Below are positions 20,301 through 29,063 of a DNA stretch of 64,000 nucleotides, piece by piece. Source of the stretch: Pseudarthrobacter siccitolerans (GTDB lineage Bacteria > Actinomycetota > Actinomycetes > Actinomycetales > Micrococcaceae). Within the stretch, counting starts at the first letter, position 1. The number at the start of each line of letters is the position of its first letter. The position numbers and the translations under genes are program-made. The notes beneath the pieces were generated by a model that was not told the DNA's origin, ran no database searches, and saw only the letters and a program-made list of their open reading frames with translations. The stretch covers positions 2,046,001-2,110,000 of the forward strand of contig NZ_JAUSXB010000001.1 in the NCBI RefSeq assembly GCF_030823375.1. The letters run 5' to 3'.

Positions 20301-20675
20301 GTGAACATCACCCTCTGGATCATCACCGCAATCCTCGCCCTAGCTTTCCTGGCGGCAGGAACCATGAAAATCGCCCAGCCGAAGGCGAAGCTTGCGGCCG
20401 CCGGCCAAGGGTGGGTGGAGGACTTCTCGGACGCCACGGTCAAGCGCATCGGCGCCCTCGAGATCCTCGCCGCCCTGGGCCTCATCCTTCCGGCCCTCTT
20501 TGGCATAGCCACCGTGCTGGTGCCGGCTGCCGCCGTCGGGCTCGTCCTGCTCATGGCAGGCGCGGCCATCACCCACGGCCGGCGCCACGAGACGCCGAAT
20601 GTCGTTATCAACGTGGTCCTGGCCATCCTTGCCGCGGGGGTGGCTATCGCCCGGTTTGGCCCCTTCGGCTTCTAA
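20301..20675 (+). CDS. DoxX-like small membrane protein
   Basis: From the GTG at 20301 (GAAGGAAG upstream) the protein has 124 residues and four hydrophobic segments, with the DoxX-type start LAFLAAGTMKIAQPKAKLA and the core RIGALEILAALGLILP. DoxX-family proteins sit in the membrane and may pass electrons to or from quinones or protect against thiol stress, but the role of this subgroup is not settled. It is cotranscribed with the flavin oxidoreductase and hence likely in the same MarR regulon. Palindrome copy D follows 24 bp after the stop. Confidence 0.85.
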   Translation: MNITLWIITAILALAFLAAGTMKIAQPKAKLAAAGQGWVEDFSDATVKRIGALEILAALGLILPALFGIATVLVPAAAVGLVLLMAGAAITHGRRHETPNVVINVVLAILAAGVAIARFGPFGF

Positions 20676-20698
20676 GCGGCTCGAGCCTGCCCTGGATG

Positions 20699-20726
20699 CC
20701 CGACGGCGGGACGTCCCGCCGTCGTC
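20699..20726. terminator. Dispersed palindrome, copy D
   Basis: GACGGCGGGACGTCCCGCCGTC is a perfect 22-bp palindrome (20702-20723) between convergent genes, 24 bp after the DoxX-like stop. It is the shortest-stem copy of the family. Confidence 0.8.
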
Positions 20727-20764
20727 ATCCCCAGCTGGGTGACCCCCGTCTGGGTGACAGGAGG

Positions 20765-21190
20765 CTAGCCTCCGGGCAGCTGGATCACGCCGAGCTGCTG
20801 CATCAGCCCGAGGTCGTCCCGGTCCGACCAGTGCTCCACGATCTTTCCGTTGTGGATCCGATGGATTGCCACTGCGGTCTCCCGCAGTTGGGCGCCTGTG
20901 GGAGGGAGCGGCCCGGGGAGTTCGCCCTCGTGCCTGCCGGTGGCGGTCAGCCTGGTGACCACCCTGTCCCCTTCAGCGACCTGGTCCTCGATTTCATGGG
21001 TGCCGGGGGTCGCCGTCGAGAAGATGCGGAACGCCTGCTTCAGCCCTTCGCGGCCTGCCGGCAAGCCGGGGAATGGCGGGTGGTGGTCAAGATAGTCCTC
21101 AGCCACCAGCTCATCCATGGCATCAATATTCCCGGCGTCGATCTCGGCATAAAAGCGCCGCACGAGCTTTTTGTTGTCGTCAGTATCCAC
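20765..21190 (-). CDS. SnoaL-like ester cyclase family protein
   Basis: The 141-residue protein begins VDTDDNKKLVRRFYAEIDAGN and continues with the SnoaL blocks VAEDYLDHHPPFPGLPAGREG, DQVAEGDRVVTRLTATGRH and the final GKIVEHWSDRDDLGLMQQLG. It folds as a small alpha+beta barrel of the NTF2 type. Family members include polyketide cyclases, but most single copies in soil bacteria have no known substrate. The GTG at 21190 is chosen because GGAAGG stands seven bases upstream; longer readings overlap the SRPBCC gene. It is the last of three minus-strand genes after arsR-type and SRPBCC genes. Confidence 0.85.
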   Translation of the reverse strand: MDTDDNKKLVRRFYAEIDAGNIDAMDELVAEDYLDHHPPFPGLPAGREGLKQAFRIFSTATPGTHEIEDQVAEGDRVVTRLTATGRHEGELPGPLPPTGAQLRETAVAIHRIHNGKIVEHWSDRDDLGLMQQLGVIQLPGG

Positions 21191-21302
21191 GGCCCGGCCT
21201 TCCATTTGTACACGGAATTTGTACTCGGACCGGATCAGCTGCTGCAGTTCAAGCGTGCCGTGGAGGGCCATTCTAAGCCCGCTTGGTGACCTCGGGAAGA
21301 AG

Positions 21303-21710
21303 TCAGGAGACGCCGGCGAGGACCTCGTCGATCCGGGCCAGGAGGCCGGGCCAGCCGTTGCCCATGCCCTCGATGGCCTGCTTACCCATCGGCGTATCGA
21401 GGCGGAAGCCGGCGTGTTCGTGGTGAAGGACGGTGCCGCCATCGACGGGCTCTAGGCGCCAGGTGATGGTGGTGTCCAGGTTGCCCTCGGAGAACAGGAA
21501 GGTGATGGACTTGCCGGGGTCCACGGTGAGGACTTCGCATTGCTGCTGGCCCCACGCGCCCATATCCAGGGTGAAGCGGTGGCCGACCACGGGGGCGATA
21601 TCCCCCGGCGCCCACCAGCGGGCCAGGAGTTCGGGGGTGGTCAGCGCAGCCCACACGGCGTCCGCGGGGTGCGGGAAGCGGCGTTCGAGCCTGATGGCGT
21701 TCTCGGTCAT
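21303..21710 (-). CDS. SRPBCC (AHSA1-like) domain protein
   Basis: This 135-residue protein has the activator-of-Hsp90-ATPase-like fold: RRFPHPADAVWAALTTPELLARWW at the start, a beta-rich middle (GKSITFLFSEGNLDTTITWRLEPVDGGTVLHHEHAGF), and a C-terminal helix GMGNGWPGLLARIDEVLA. Such proteins often pair with ArsR regulators in actinobacteria, as here: the start overlaps the regulator stop by ATGA. The ligand is unknown. Confidence 0.9.
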   Translation of the reverse strand: MTENAIRLERRFPHPADAVWAALTTPELLARWWAPGDIAPVVGHRFTLDMGAWGQQQCEVLTVDPGKSITFLFSEGNLDTTITWRLEPVDGGTVLHHEHAGFRLDTPMGKQAIEGMGNGWPGLLARIDEVLAGVS

Positions 21711-22054
21711 AAGGGTTTCTCCTCGTCCAGAAGGTCGGCCAGCGCGTCGAGGCGCCGGTTCCAGTAGTGCTCAAAGTGCTTCACCCAGCCGCCGATCTCT
21801 TCGAGACCCGCGGGCTGGAGGTGGTACAGCCTGTTGCGGCCGTGCCGTTCTTCCCGGACCAGCCCGGCCTCGCGGAGGACGGCCAGGTGTTCGGACGCTG
21901 CCGAGCGGCTGAGCTCGAGCAGGCCGGTGAGTTCGCCCGCCGTCCTGGGACCCTGGCGGAGCTCGTCGAGGATGACGCGCCTTGCCGGGTTGGAGACAGC
22001 ACCGAACACATCAGGAAGCACAGGACAAGGATATGTCGGAATTTTCCGACGCAT
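21707..22054 (-). CDS. ArsR-family winged-helix regulator
   Basis: The HTH core runs from PDVFGAVSNPARRVILDEL through TAGELTGLLELSRSAASEHLAVLREAGLVREERHGRNRLYHL, the classical ArsR layout, followed by a C-terminal helix WVKHFEHYWNRRLDALADLL. The metal-binding CxC of true ArsR is absent, so it is of the non-metal group linked to SRPBCC partners. The start is uncertain: the ATG at 22054 gives 115 residues but lacks a clear ribosome site. The inverted repeat GTCGGAA/TTCCGAC (22035-22050) overlaps the first codons and could be its own operator. Confidence 0.85.
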   Translation of the reverse strand: MRRKIPTYPCPVLPDVFGAVSNPARRVILDELRQGPRTAGELTGLLELSRSAASEHLAVLREAGLVREERHGRNRLYHLQPAGLEEIGGWVKHFEHYWNRRLDALADLLDEEKPL

Positions 22055-22106
22055 CAATGTCCGGTCCCGTGGTTGAGCAAGCACTAAGCACTACTGGGGG
22101 GCTTCC

Positions 22107-22124
22107 GCTGCAAACGCTTGCAGC
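22107..22124. promoter_or_regulatory. LacI-type operator 1 of the amino-sugar operon
   Basis: GCTGCAAACGCTTGCAGC is an 18-bp palindrome with one mismatch pair at the centre, of the CG-centred type bound by LacI-family regulators. It is 136 bp before the symporter start. Confidence 0.75.
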
Positions 22125-22194
22125 TGCCGCCTTTATTTCTTACGCACGTGCCTAACGGCCGGGCACAAAATTGGTTCCGCGGAAGGTATTGTCC

Positions 22195-22208
22195 TGCAAA
22201 CGTTTGCA
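22195..22208. promoter_or_regulatory. LacI-type operator 2 of the amino-sugar operon
   Basis: TGCAAACGTTTGCA is a perfect 14-bp palindrome, centre-to-centre 86 bp from operator 1 (about eight helical turns, so looping is possible). The LacI regulator encoded at the end of the same operon is the obvious candidate. Confidence 0.8.
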
Positions 22209-22259
22209 TGCAAGAGTGGTCTGCATCACCTCCCAATCCTGCTTTCAAAGGAGAGAGCT

Positions 22260-23795
22260 ATGCACGCACTCGACTGGATCGTTTTGTCCGGATACTTCCT
22301 TGTGATGGTGGGGATCGGCTGGTGGTCCCGGCGGAGGGTCCACAACGCGGCCGATTTCTTTACTGCCGGCGGCAAGATGCCGTGGTGGCTTGCCGGCATT
22401 TCGCATCACATGTCTGGCTACTCCGCCGCCGTCTTCGTCGGGTACGCAGCGCTCGCCTACACAACCGGATTTGCCGTCTACGTCTGGTGGGCGCTGAGCA
22501 TCACGGTGGCCTGCGTAGTGGGATCATTCCTGTTCGCGCCACGGTGGCCACGGCTGCGTCAGCGACTGGGCATCATCTCGCCGCTGGAGTATCTCACCAC
22601 CCGCTACAATCTCCCCGCCCAGCAGGTTCTGGCATGGTCGGGCACCGCGTTGAAGGTCTTTGATGTTGCCGCAAAATGGGCAGCCAGTGCCATCCTGCTC
22701 GAAACGTTCGCCGGAGTACCCCTGCCTGTCGGGATCGTCCTGGTGGGCGGCGTGACCATGGTTTACTCCACTATTGGCGGCCTCTGGGCAGACGCACTGA
22801 CCGACTTTGGCCAGTTTGTCATTCAGTTCGTGGCGGCCATCGCCCTGCTGGTTGCCACGATGGCGAAGCTCGGCGGCATATCCTCAATCTTCGGTATGTG
22901 GGAGCAGCTGCCGCCTTCCCATTCCGCACCGTTCGGCGGAACCCTGACCATGGGATTCTTCCTGGCGTACATCGTCATCAGCACGGTTTCCTACAACGGA
23001 GGCACTTGGAACCTGGCCCAGCGGTTCATCGCCGCACCCACCGGATCTTCGGCCCGGAAGTCGACCCTCCTCTCGGGCGGACTCTACCTGGTGTGGCCGC
23101 TGGTCCTGTTCTTCCCCATGTGGGCAGCCCCGTTGCTTGTGCCCAATTTGGCGCAGCCGGAGCAGTCCTACGCGCTGGTGGCTCAGATGTTGCTGCCTGC
23201 GGGTCTGGTCGGGCTGGTTCTGGCCGGCATGTTCTCGCACACCATGGCCATGACATCATCGGACGCAAATGCAATCTCCGCAGTGATCACGCGTGACATT
23301 ATTCCGGCGCTGCGGGGGTCTAGGCAGCCGCTTGCCTCGAAGACCGAACTGGCGGCAGGCCGTCTCTCCACGTTCCTGTTCATCGGACTTTCGATGGTGA
23401 TCGCCCTGTCCGCGAATTCCTTCGGCGGCGTCCTGGGCCTTCTGATCCTGTGGTTCGGCGCCCTGGTGGGACCGATCGCCATTCCGATGCTGCTGGGCAT
23501 GCTTCCCCCATTCAAGCGCTGCGGCCCGTCAGCTGCGCTGTTCTCGTGGGCCGCCGGTTTGATCGTGTTCGCTGTCAACAAGTACGTACTCACAGCGCAA
23601 ATGGCCTCGCTGGGTGACCTTTCCCAGGCTGTTTCCGTCGCTGCTCCGATTCTCGCCTCCATCGTGGTCTACTGCCTCATGGGTGTCATTCGGCCATGGC
23701 GCAACGAGGAATCGGATGCCCTGGTCGATTCCCTCAGCGTCGATGCTCCAGAGGATGTGGACCAGGCGACGATCGCGGCCGGTGCCCGGGCATGA
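22260..23795 (+). CDS. Sodium:solute symporter (SSS family)
   Basis: The 511-residue protein has about 13 membrane segments and the SSS features WWSRRRVHNAADFFTAGGKMPWW after the first helix and SGYSAAVFVGYAALAYTTGFA in the next region. A good AAAGGAGAG site precedes the ATG. SSS carriers take up sugars, sialic acids, amino acids or vitamins with sodium. It is the first gene of a seven-gene operon with amino-sugar enzymes, so it probably imports an N-acyl hexosamine or a derivative; the sialic-acid-type SSS carriers are one precedent. Two LacI-type operators lie upstream. Confidence 0.9.
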   Translation: MHALDWIVLSGYFLVMVGIGWWSRRRVHNAADFFTAGGKMPWWLAGISHHMSGYSAAVFVGYAALAYTTGFAVYVWWALSITVACVVGSFLFAPRWPRLRQRLGIISPLEYLTTRYNLPAQQVLAWSGTALKVFDVAAKWAASAILLETFAGVPLPVGIVLVGGVTMVYSTIGGLWADALTDFGQFVIQFVAAIALLVATMAKLGGISSIFGMWEQLPPSHSAPFGGTLTMGFFLAYIVISTVSYNGGTWNLAQRFIAAPTGSSARKSTLLSGGLYLVWPLVLFFPMWAAPLLVPNLAQPEQSYALVAQMLLPAGLVGLVLAGMFSHTMAMTSSDANAISAVITRDIIPALRGSRQPLASKTELAAGRLSTFLFIGLSMVIALSANSFGGVLGLLILWFGALVGPIAIPMLLGMLPPFKRCGPSAALFSWAAGLIVFAVNKYVLTAQMASLGDLSQAVSVAAPILASIVVYCLMGVIRPWRNEESDALVDSLSVDAPEDVDQATIAAGARA

Positions 23796-25105
23796 CAGCA
23801 ACGAAACCCGGTCCTAGCGGCGCTGTGCGCGGCATGACAGCATCCGGCTTTTCTCCCCGCGACCACCTGCAGGAAGCCATCCTTCCCTGGTGGGACAGCA
23901 ACGGCGCGGACGATCTTCACGGCGGCGTCATGACCTGCTTTTCCAACGCAGGCGTTCTGCAGTCCACTGATAAGTACACGTGGTCGCAAGGACGCTGGGC
24001 GTGGCTGTGCGCGGAGATCGGCGCCGATGCGCGTCAGGGCATCCTGGAAGTCGACGACGAAAAGTGGTCCAGGCGGGCGGTTCAAACTGCCGAGTTTGTC
24101 CGGACGCACGCCGTGCTGGAGGGCGGATTCACCGCCTTCCGCACAGACCGGACCGGCACCGCCCTGCCGTCGGGCCCCTTTGGGGAAGTCGCAACCAGCG
24201 TCTTTGCCGATCTGTTCGCAGTCCTTGGCTTTGCAGGCGCAGCGAAAGTGCCCGGATATCCGGAGCCGGAAAAATCGCAGGCCGCGGCCACCGCTGACGA
24301 AATTCTGGCCAGCGCGCTGGCGAGAATCAAGTCTCGGAATGCCATGTCTGCCCCCTATCCTGTCCGGTCAGGTTTCAGCGACCTCGCCGCCCCCATGACC
24401 CTGCTCCACGCTGGATCCGAGCTCTTCCGGTCAACAGGCTCACCAGCTGCCCGGAGCGCCGTGTCCTACGCGCTTGGCCAGTTGCTTGAGGGTCAAGGCA
24501 GGGAACCGATGCTGCAGGAAACCCAGTGGTGGGAGTTCAGGCCGGACTCCGCCGGGGACACCGGCTCCCTCCTGGCAAGGCACAGGACACCGGGACACCT
24601 CTTGGAGTGCCTGTGGATGCTGATCCACAGCCAGGAGGCGGTGGGCGGTTCCGCATCAGCCCTCCCCGAGTGGCTTCCCGGGCTTGCGCTGCGAGCGCTG
24701 GAGCTCGGCTGGGATCAAGAGCACGGAGGGCTTTTCCGATACGTAGACAAGGACGGCGGCATGCCATCCGGGTCCCTTTTCCGCGGCGACCCCTATGAGG
24801 ACCTCGTGCAATCCACCTGGAGCACCAAGTTGTGGTGGGTGCATGCGGAGGCCATGTATGCCACGAAGCTGCTCGCCCGGCACTACGGCGGTTACGGCTT
24901 CGAAGACTGGAATTCGAAGGTCACTGACTACACCCTTGCAACCTTCCCGGATCCGCACCGGAATGAATGGACACAAATCCGGGACAGACAGGGAGCGCCA
25001 CTCGACAAGGTGGTGGCACTCCCGGTCAAGGATCCGTTCCACATCGCACGGACGGCGGTATTTCTCAATCGACTCGAAAAGGATGATTCACATGCAGCAC
25101 AGTGA
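23792..25105 (+). CDS. AGE-family (N-acylglucosamine 2-epimerase-like) enzyme
   Basis: The ATG at 23792 overlaps the symporter stop (ATGA), giving 437 residues; an ATG at 23834 is an alternative. The (alpha/alpha)6-barrel pattern is seen: WWDSNGADDLHGGVMTCF near the start, the KYTWSQGRWAWLCAEIG block, HRTPGHLLECLWMLIHS (the family's HPGHxxE-like motif) and a later WWVHAEAMYATKLL. AGE enzymes epimerise GlcNAc and ManNAc or isomerise mannose/cellobiose relatives. The NagA- and NagB-like genes downstream favour an amino-sugar role. Confidence 0.88.
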   Translation: MTATKPGPSGAVRGMTASGFSPRDHLQEAILPWWDSNGADDLHGGVMTCFSNAGVLQSTDKYTWSQGRWAWLCAEIGADARQGILEVDDEKWSRRAVQTAEFVRTHAVLEGGFTAFRTDRTGTALPSGPFGEVATSVFADLFAVLGFAGAAKVPGYPEPEKSQAAATADEILASALARIKSRNAMSAPYPVRSGFSDLAAPMTLLHAGSELFRSTGSPAARSAVSYALGQLLEGQGREPMLQETQWWEFRPDSAGDTGSLLARHRTPGHLLECLWMLIHSQEAVGGSASALPEWLPGLALRALELGWDQEHGGLFRYVDKDGGMPSGSLFRGDPYEDLVQSTWSTKLWWVHAEAMYATKLLARHYGGYGFEDWNSKVTDYTLATFPDPHRNEWTQIRDRQGAPLDKVVALPVKDPFHIARTAVFLNRLEKDDSHAAQ

Positions 25106-25862
25106 CCTCGACGTCAGTCCGGCGCAACACGGGACACTCGCGGTCCGCGCCTACCCAACTAAAGAGGAACTCGGCAAGGCGGCCGGGGAGCATGCTGCCC
25201 TCGTCATCGCTGATGCTATTGCCGTCAACGGCACGGCCAGGGTCATGTTCGCCGCGGCGCCGAGCCAGGAAGCCACCCTGGCCACGCTCGTCGCGGAGCC
25301 CGGCGTCGACTGGTCACGCGTGGAGTGCTTCCACATGGACGACTACGTGGGGCTCCACCCGGATGCACCGCAGGGCTTCGGCAACTGGCTGCAGCGGCTG
25401 GTCTTCGATTCGGTCAGCCCCAAAGACTTCCACCGCATCAATACAGCGGGTGACGCGGCCCAGGGAGCGGAGGACTACGCCCGCATCATGGGCTCCGCGC
25501 CGTTCGATCTTGTGCTGTGCGGCCTTGGGGTCAACGGCCATCTGGCCTTCAATGACCCGCCGGCAGACTTCCACGACCAGAAAGCAGCCCGGGTGATTGC
25601 GTTGGATGATGTCTCGCGCCAGCAGCAGGTGGACGAGGGGCATTTCGAAGGGCTGGAAGACGTTCCCACGCAGGCCGTCACCGTGACCATCCCGCGTTTG
25701 CTTAACGCGGCAGTGATCATTGCCTCCGTGCCGGGGCAGGCGAAGAAGCAGGCAGTTGCAGATACCCTCGGCAAGCCCATCACGGGAGAACACCCCGGCA
25801 CCATCCTTCGCACCCATCCCGAGTCGTCCCTCTACCTCGACAAGGAGTCTGATCCGCGATGA
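25092..25862 (+). CDS. Glucosamine-6-phosphate deaminase-like protein
   Basis: The 256-residue protein belongs to the NagB/6-phosphogluconolactonase superfamily. Residues FAAAPSQEATLATL replace the usual phosphate-binding GxTP loop; RVECFHMDDYVGL carries the general-base Asp; LCGLGVNGHLAFNDPP matches the NagB active-site GIGxxGHIAFNEP motif; TVTIPRLLNA and HPGTILRTHP complete it. It would convert GlcN6P to Fru6P and ammonia. It differs from canonical NagB at several positions, so a related hexosamine phosphate is possible. The start at 25092 follows AAAGGA and overlaps the epimerase gene end by 14 bp. Confidence 0.85.
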   Translation: MQHSDLDVSPAQHGTLAVRAYPTKEELGKAAGEHAALVIADAIAVNGTARVMFAAAPSQEATLATLVAEPGVDWSRVECFHMDDYVGLHPDAPQGFGNWLQRLVFDSVSPKDFHRINTAGDAAQGAEDYARIMGSAPFDLVLCGLGVNGHLAFNDPPADFHDQKAARVIALDDVSRQQQVDEGHFEGLEDVPTQAVTVTIPRLLNAAVIIASVPGQAKKQAVADTLGKPITGEHPGTILRTHPESSLYLDKESDPR

Positions 25863-26623
25863 GTGACCCAGCAGATCTGGGCGCCGACTACCTGGCCCGC
25901 ATCACCTCGCTCCTGGAACGCATCCATGCCGAGGAGCAGACTTCCATCGCGAAAGCGGCGTCGGTCCTCGCCGAACAGATAGCCGCGGACCGCCTCATCC
26001 ACATCTACGGACCCGGCGGCCATTCCAACCTCGCCAGCCAGGAAGTGTTCTTCCGTGCGGGAGGCCTGATGCACATCTCGGCGATCCTCGACGAGGGGAC
26101 CATGCTCACCGGCGGAGCGCTGCGCTCAATGGCGATGGAACGGACGCCCGGCTATGGTCGCATCGTGATCGAAAACGCGGGCCTTGTGCCCGGCGACGTG
26201 CTGATCCTGGTGAACGCGTACGGAATCAATACCGCCTTGATCGACGCCGCACTGACAGCCAGCACGCTGGGTGTCAGGACTATCGGCGTCTCCTCCCGGG
26301 AGCACGCCGAAAAGAGCGCAGCCGACCATCCCGCGCGGCACCCCTCAGGATCGAACCTGCACGACGTCGTCGACCTTCACATCGACACGAAAGTGCCGAT
26401 CGGCGACGCCGTCGTGGAATTGCCCGGCGTCAGCGAAAAAGTCGGCGCTGTGTCCACCTTTGCCAACGCCTACACCCTCAATTGGCTCGTGCAATGCACC
26501 ATCAGGGAACTGCGGGAGCGGAACATCGAGCCGCCCATCTGGCGGTCCGGCAACGCCCCCGGTGGCGACGAGGCAAACAGGAAGTTCCTGGACCGGTTCA
26601 AGGGTCGGGTGCATTCCTTATGA
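25859..26623 (+). CDS. SIS-domain sugar isomerase-like protein
   Basis: A single SIS domain occupies about residues 35-215 of 254: IHIYGPGGHSNLASQEVFFRAGG near the start, MAMERTPGYGR, VPGDVLILVNAYGINTALIDAALTA and GVRTIGVSSREH, where Ser and Thr bind phosphosugar. It resembles the 'sugar isomerase domain' or UPF0309 proteins with one SIS domain, not full-length GlmS. The start overlaps the NagB-like stop (ATGA), and its stop overlaps the NagA-like start. A phosphosugar isomerase or an etherase-like role (as in MurQ) is possible, but no MurQ motif was recognised. Confidence 0.85.
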   Translation: MSDPADLGADYLARITSLLERIHAEEQTSIAKAASVLAEQIAADRLIHIYGPGGHSNLASQEVFFRAGGLMHISAILDEGTMLTGGALRSMAMERTPGYGRIVIENAGLVPGDVLILVNAYGINTALIDAALTASTLGVRTIGVSSREHAEKSAADHPARHPSGSNLHDVVDLHIDTKVPIGDAVVELPGVSEKVGAVSTFANAYTLNWLVQCTIRELRERNIEPPIWRSGNAPGGDEANRKFLDRFKGRVHSL

Positions 26624-27774
26624 CAAGGCAGTCCATCAAGGGCCGCGATGCCAGCCGCGGGGACGTTCTCACTGTTCATTTCGAAGACGGTTACATCGCC
26701 GCCGTCGAACGCAAACACGATCCGAACGCCTCGGACTTGCCGGTGCTGGCATCGGGTTTCGTCGACGCGCAGGTCAACGGCTACATGGGCATGGACGTCA
26801 ACGCGCCCGACGCCGACAGCACAGTCATCGAGGGAATCACCGGGGAATTGGCGCGGATTGGCGTCACCACCTGGGTGCCGACCATTATCACCGCCAGCGA
26901 GGAAGCGATCAGCCATGCGCTGAGGTGCGTGGAAAAGGCCCGGAACGCAGATGCCCGGGTGCGGGACGCCATCCCCTGCGTCCACGTTGAAGGCCCTTTC
27001 ATTTCCGACCATGACGGGGCACGTGGAGTCCACGACGCCAGCCAGGTCCGGGCCATCGATCCGGAGGAGGTGCGGCGGTGGGCCGCCATCACCCGGATAG
27101 GCGTGGTCACTGTGTCCCCGCACTGGCCCGATACACCAAGGGCAATCGAGGAGATCTGTTCAATGGGCATCCGGGTTTCCATCGGGCACACCCATGCAGG
27201 TGCAGCCGAGGTACTCAGCGCCATCGACGCGGGCGCAAGCCTGTCCACCCACCTGGGCAACGGAATTGCCGCGATGATCCCGCGCCACCCAAACGCCATC
27301 TGGACGCAGCTGGCCGACGACCGCGTGACCTGCGGGCTCATAGCGGACGGCCATCATTTGCCCCCGGAAACCATCGAGGTCATGCTGCGGGCGAAAGGAC
27401 CCCGCGGAGCATTTCTCGTTTCCGATACGACGGCGATTGCCGGCAACGCGCCGGGCCGGTACGAGACTCCTGTCGGCGGGAGTGTAGATCTCGATGAGCA
27501 CGGACGGCTCTCGTATGTGGGAACGGAGCTGCTGGCCGGCGCGGCAGCCAGCCTTCCCGACGGCCTGCGCAACGTGGTGAGGTCAACCAGCGTGAGCCTG
27601 GGACAGGCGCTCAAACTCGTCACGGAAAATCCGGCGCGATCACTTCCGGGAGCCCGTCCCGGACTGGGAACGCTGCAGCCCGGGGCGCCTGCGGACATGG
27701 TCCTCGTCTCCGATTCCGGAGCGGTGCTCGAAGTCATCAGATCCTCGGCGAGGATGGAGAACATCCGCCCATGA
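26620..27774 (+). CDS. N-acetylglucosamine-6-phosphate deacetylase-like amidohydrolase
   Basis: The 384-residue protein has the NagA layout: DLPVLASGFVDAQVNGYMGMDV (metal-side beta strand), PCVHVEGPFISDHDGARGVHD with the metal-binding Glu, SIGHTHAGAAEV and STHLGNGIAAMIPRH (usually HLFNAM), then the catalytic Asp in LVSDTTAIAGNAPG. It would deacetylate GlcNAc6P. The GN in place of FN in the HLxNxM loop and the short N terminus hint at a different acyl group. It starts at the ATGA overlap with the SIS gene. Confidence 0.87.
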   Translation: MTRQSIKGRDASRGDVLTVHFEDGYIAAVERKHDPNASDLPVLASGFVDAQVNGYMGMDVNAPDADSTVIEGITGELARIGVTTWVPTIITASEEAISHALRCVEKARNADARVRDAIPCVHVEGPFISDHDGARGVHDASQVRAIDPEEVRRWAAITRIGVVTVSPHWPDTPRAIEEICSMGIRVSIGHTHAGAAEVLSAIDAGASLSTHLGNGIAAMIPRHPNAIWTQLADDRVTCGLIADGHHLPPETIEVMLRAKGPRGAFLVSDTTAIAGNAPGRYETPVGGSVDLDEHGRLSYVGTELLAGAAASLPDGLRNVVRSTSVSLGQALKLVTENPARSLPGARPGLGTLQPGAPADMVLVSDSGAVLEVIRSSARMENIRP

Positions 27775-29063
27775 GCTCCCCATCCATGACAACTGACGAC
27801 GGCGGCACCAACCACCTGTCGGTGGGCGCCGCCACCGTGGAGGTTGCCGTACCGCCAGGCACCAGGATGTCCGGTTTTGCTGCCCGTGTGGAGCCGAGCA
27901 CCGGAGTTCATGACCCCCTTACCGTGCGTGCACTTGTTATCGACAACTTCTGCTGGGTGACGGTGGATGTGTGCGGCCTTGACGGCCCCGCCTGCCGGAC
28001 CATAGCGGACCGGATCCCGTTCCGGGACGGCTACGCGGTGATCGGCGCCACCCACACACACGCCGGCCCCTGTGCAATGCGTGGAGGCTTAGGGGAATGC
28101 GACCCGGAAATCATCGAAGCCATCAGCGAAGCTGCAGCAGTTGCCGTCAAAGATGCTTCCAACTCACGGGAACCCTGCCGGGCCTATTACGAATCCTTCC
28201 AAGGTCTTGGCATCGCCAAAAACCGGCGGCACCCTGAGCGGGCAATAGATCCATCACTGCAGGTTGTGGCATTCAAGCGGGACGACGGGACAATCAGGAC
28301 CTGGCTGGTGCAGTATCCCTGCCATCCCGTGGTGCTTGGCGCTGACAACCGGCTGATCTCCGGAGACTACCCTGCCTTTGTGCGCAGCCACCTCGAGCGC
28401 GAAGCCCCTGGATCCACTGCAGTCTTCCTGACGGGGGCGGCCGGTGATGTGAACACTGGCCATTCTGCCGAAAGTTCCTATTCCCAGGCATCCTCCCAGC
28501 ACCGGACATTCACCGAGGCCCAACGGATAGGAGACCTTCTCGGCAAGGCTGCTGCCCGGGCACGGACATCAAGCCAGGCGCTCGGCAGCGTCACCCGGGC
28601 CGCCGCGGCTCCCGTTGAGCTGTGCTTCGAAGTACTTGACGCCCGCAGCCCTGCCGAGTCAGCGGCGCACTGGACTAAGCTCATGGCGGGTGCGGTACCG
28701 GGTCAGCGGGAGTTGCTGCAGACCTGGATTGACTGGGCAGCCCGCGACCAACTACTGCGGGATATGAAATGGAGAGGGACGGTGACAGTTCTGCGGCTTG
28801 GCGGTTTGCTGGTGGTGGCGCTGCCGGGAGAACCCTTCCTCGAGTGCGCCGAGCGCATCCAGGAAGCCTTCGACTCTCCCGTTCTCGTAGCCGCATACAG
28901 CAACGGCTGCCCTGGGTACTTTCCCACCTCGGATGAGTACGACCACGGCGGATACGAGGTCACCGACGCCCACCGCTACTACGGCATGCCAGCCCCGTTC
29001 AAGCGGGGCAGCGCCGAGCAGTTGGTGGAAACTGCGGTTGGACTGGGACGGGAGTTGTTGTGA
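27771..29063 (+). CDS. Neutral/alkaline ceramidase-like amidase
   Basis: The 430-residue protein matches the N-terminal domain of neutral/alkaline non-lysosomal ceramidases: VEVAVPPGTRMSGFAAR, VIGATHTHAGPCAMRGG with zinc His, IAKNRRHPERAIDPSLQVV, LVQYPCHPVVLGADNRLISGDYPAFV and FLTGAAGDVNTGH. These zinc amidases cleave N-acyl bonds. There is no signal peptide, and the C-terminal immunoglobulin-like domain of true ceramidases is missing, so it probably works in the cytoplasm on a small N-acylated compound. It overlaps NagA (ATGA) and the LacI gene (GTGA). Confidence 0.85.
   Translation: MSSPSMTTDDGGTNHLSVGAATVEVAVPPGTRMSGFAARVEPSTGVHDPLTVRALVIDNFCWVTVDVCGLDGPACRTIADRIPFRDGYAVIGATHTHAGPCAMRGGLGECDPEIIEAISEAAAVAVKDASNSREPCRAYYESFQGLGIAKNRRHPERAIDPSLQVVAFKRDDGTIRTWLVQYPCHPVVLGADNRLISGDYPAFVRSHLEREAPGSTAVFLTGAAGDVNTGHSAESSYSQASSQHRTFTEAQRIGDLLGKAAARARTSSQALGSVTRAAAAPVELCFEVLDARSPAESAAHWTKLMAGAVPGQRELLQTWIDWAARDQLLRDMKWRGTVTVLRLGGLLVVALPGEPFLECAERIQEAFDSPVLVAAYSNGCPGYFPTSDEYDHGGYEVTDAHRYYGMPAPFKRGSAEQLVETAVGLGRELL

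Noticed and set aside
20765..21442. 225-residue version of the SnoaL-like protein
   Set aside because: The extra N terminus overlaps the SRPBCC gene and is Pro/Ser/Arg-rich with no similarity; GTG 21190 has a ribosome site.
24795..25091. Upstream extension of the NagB-like frame
   Set aside because: It overlaps the epimerase gene by about 300 bp and looks like out-of-frame sequence; 25092 has AAAGGA upstream.
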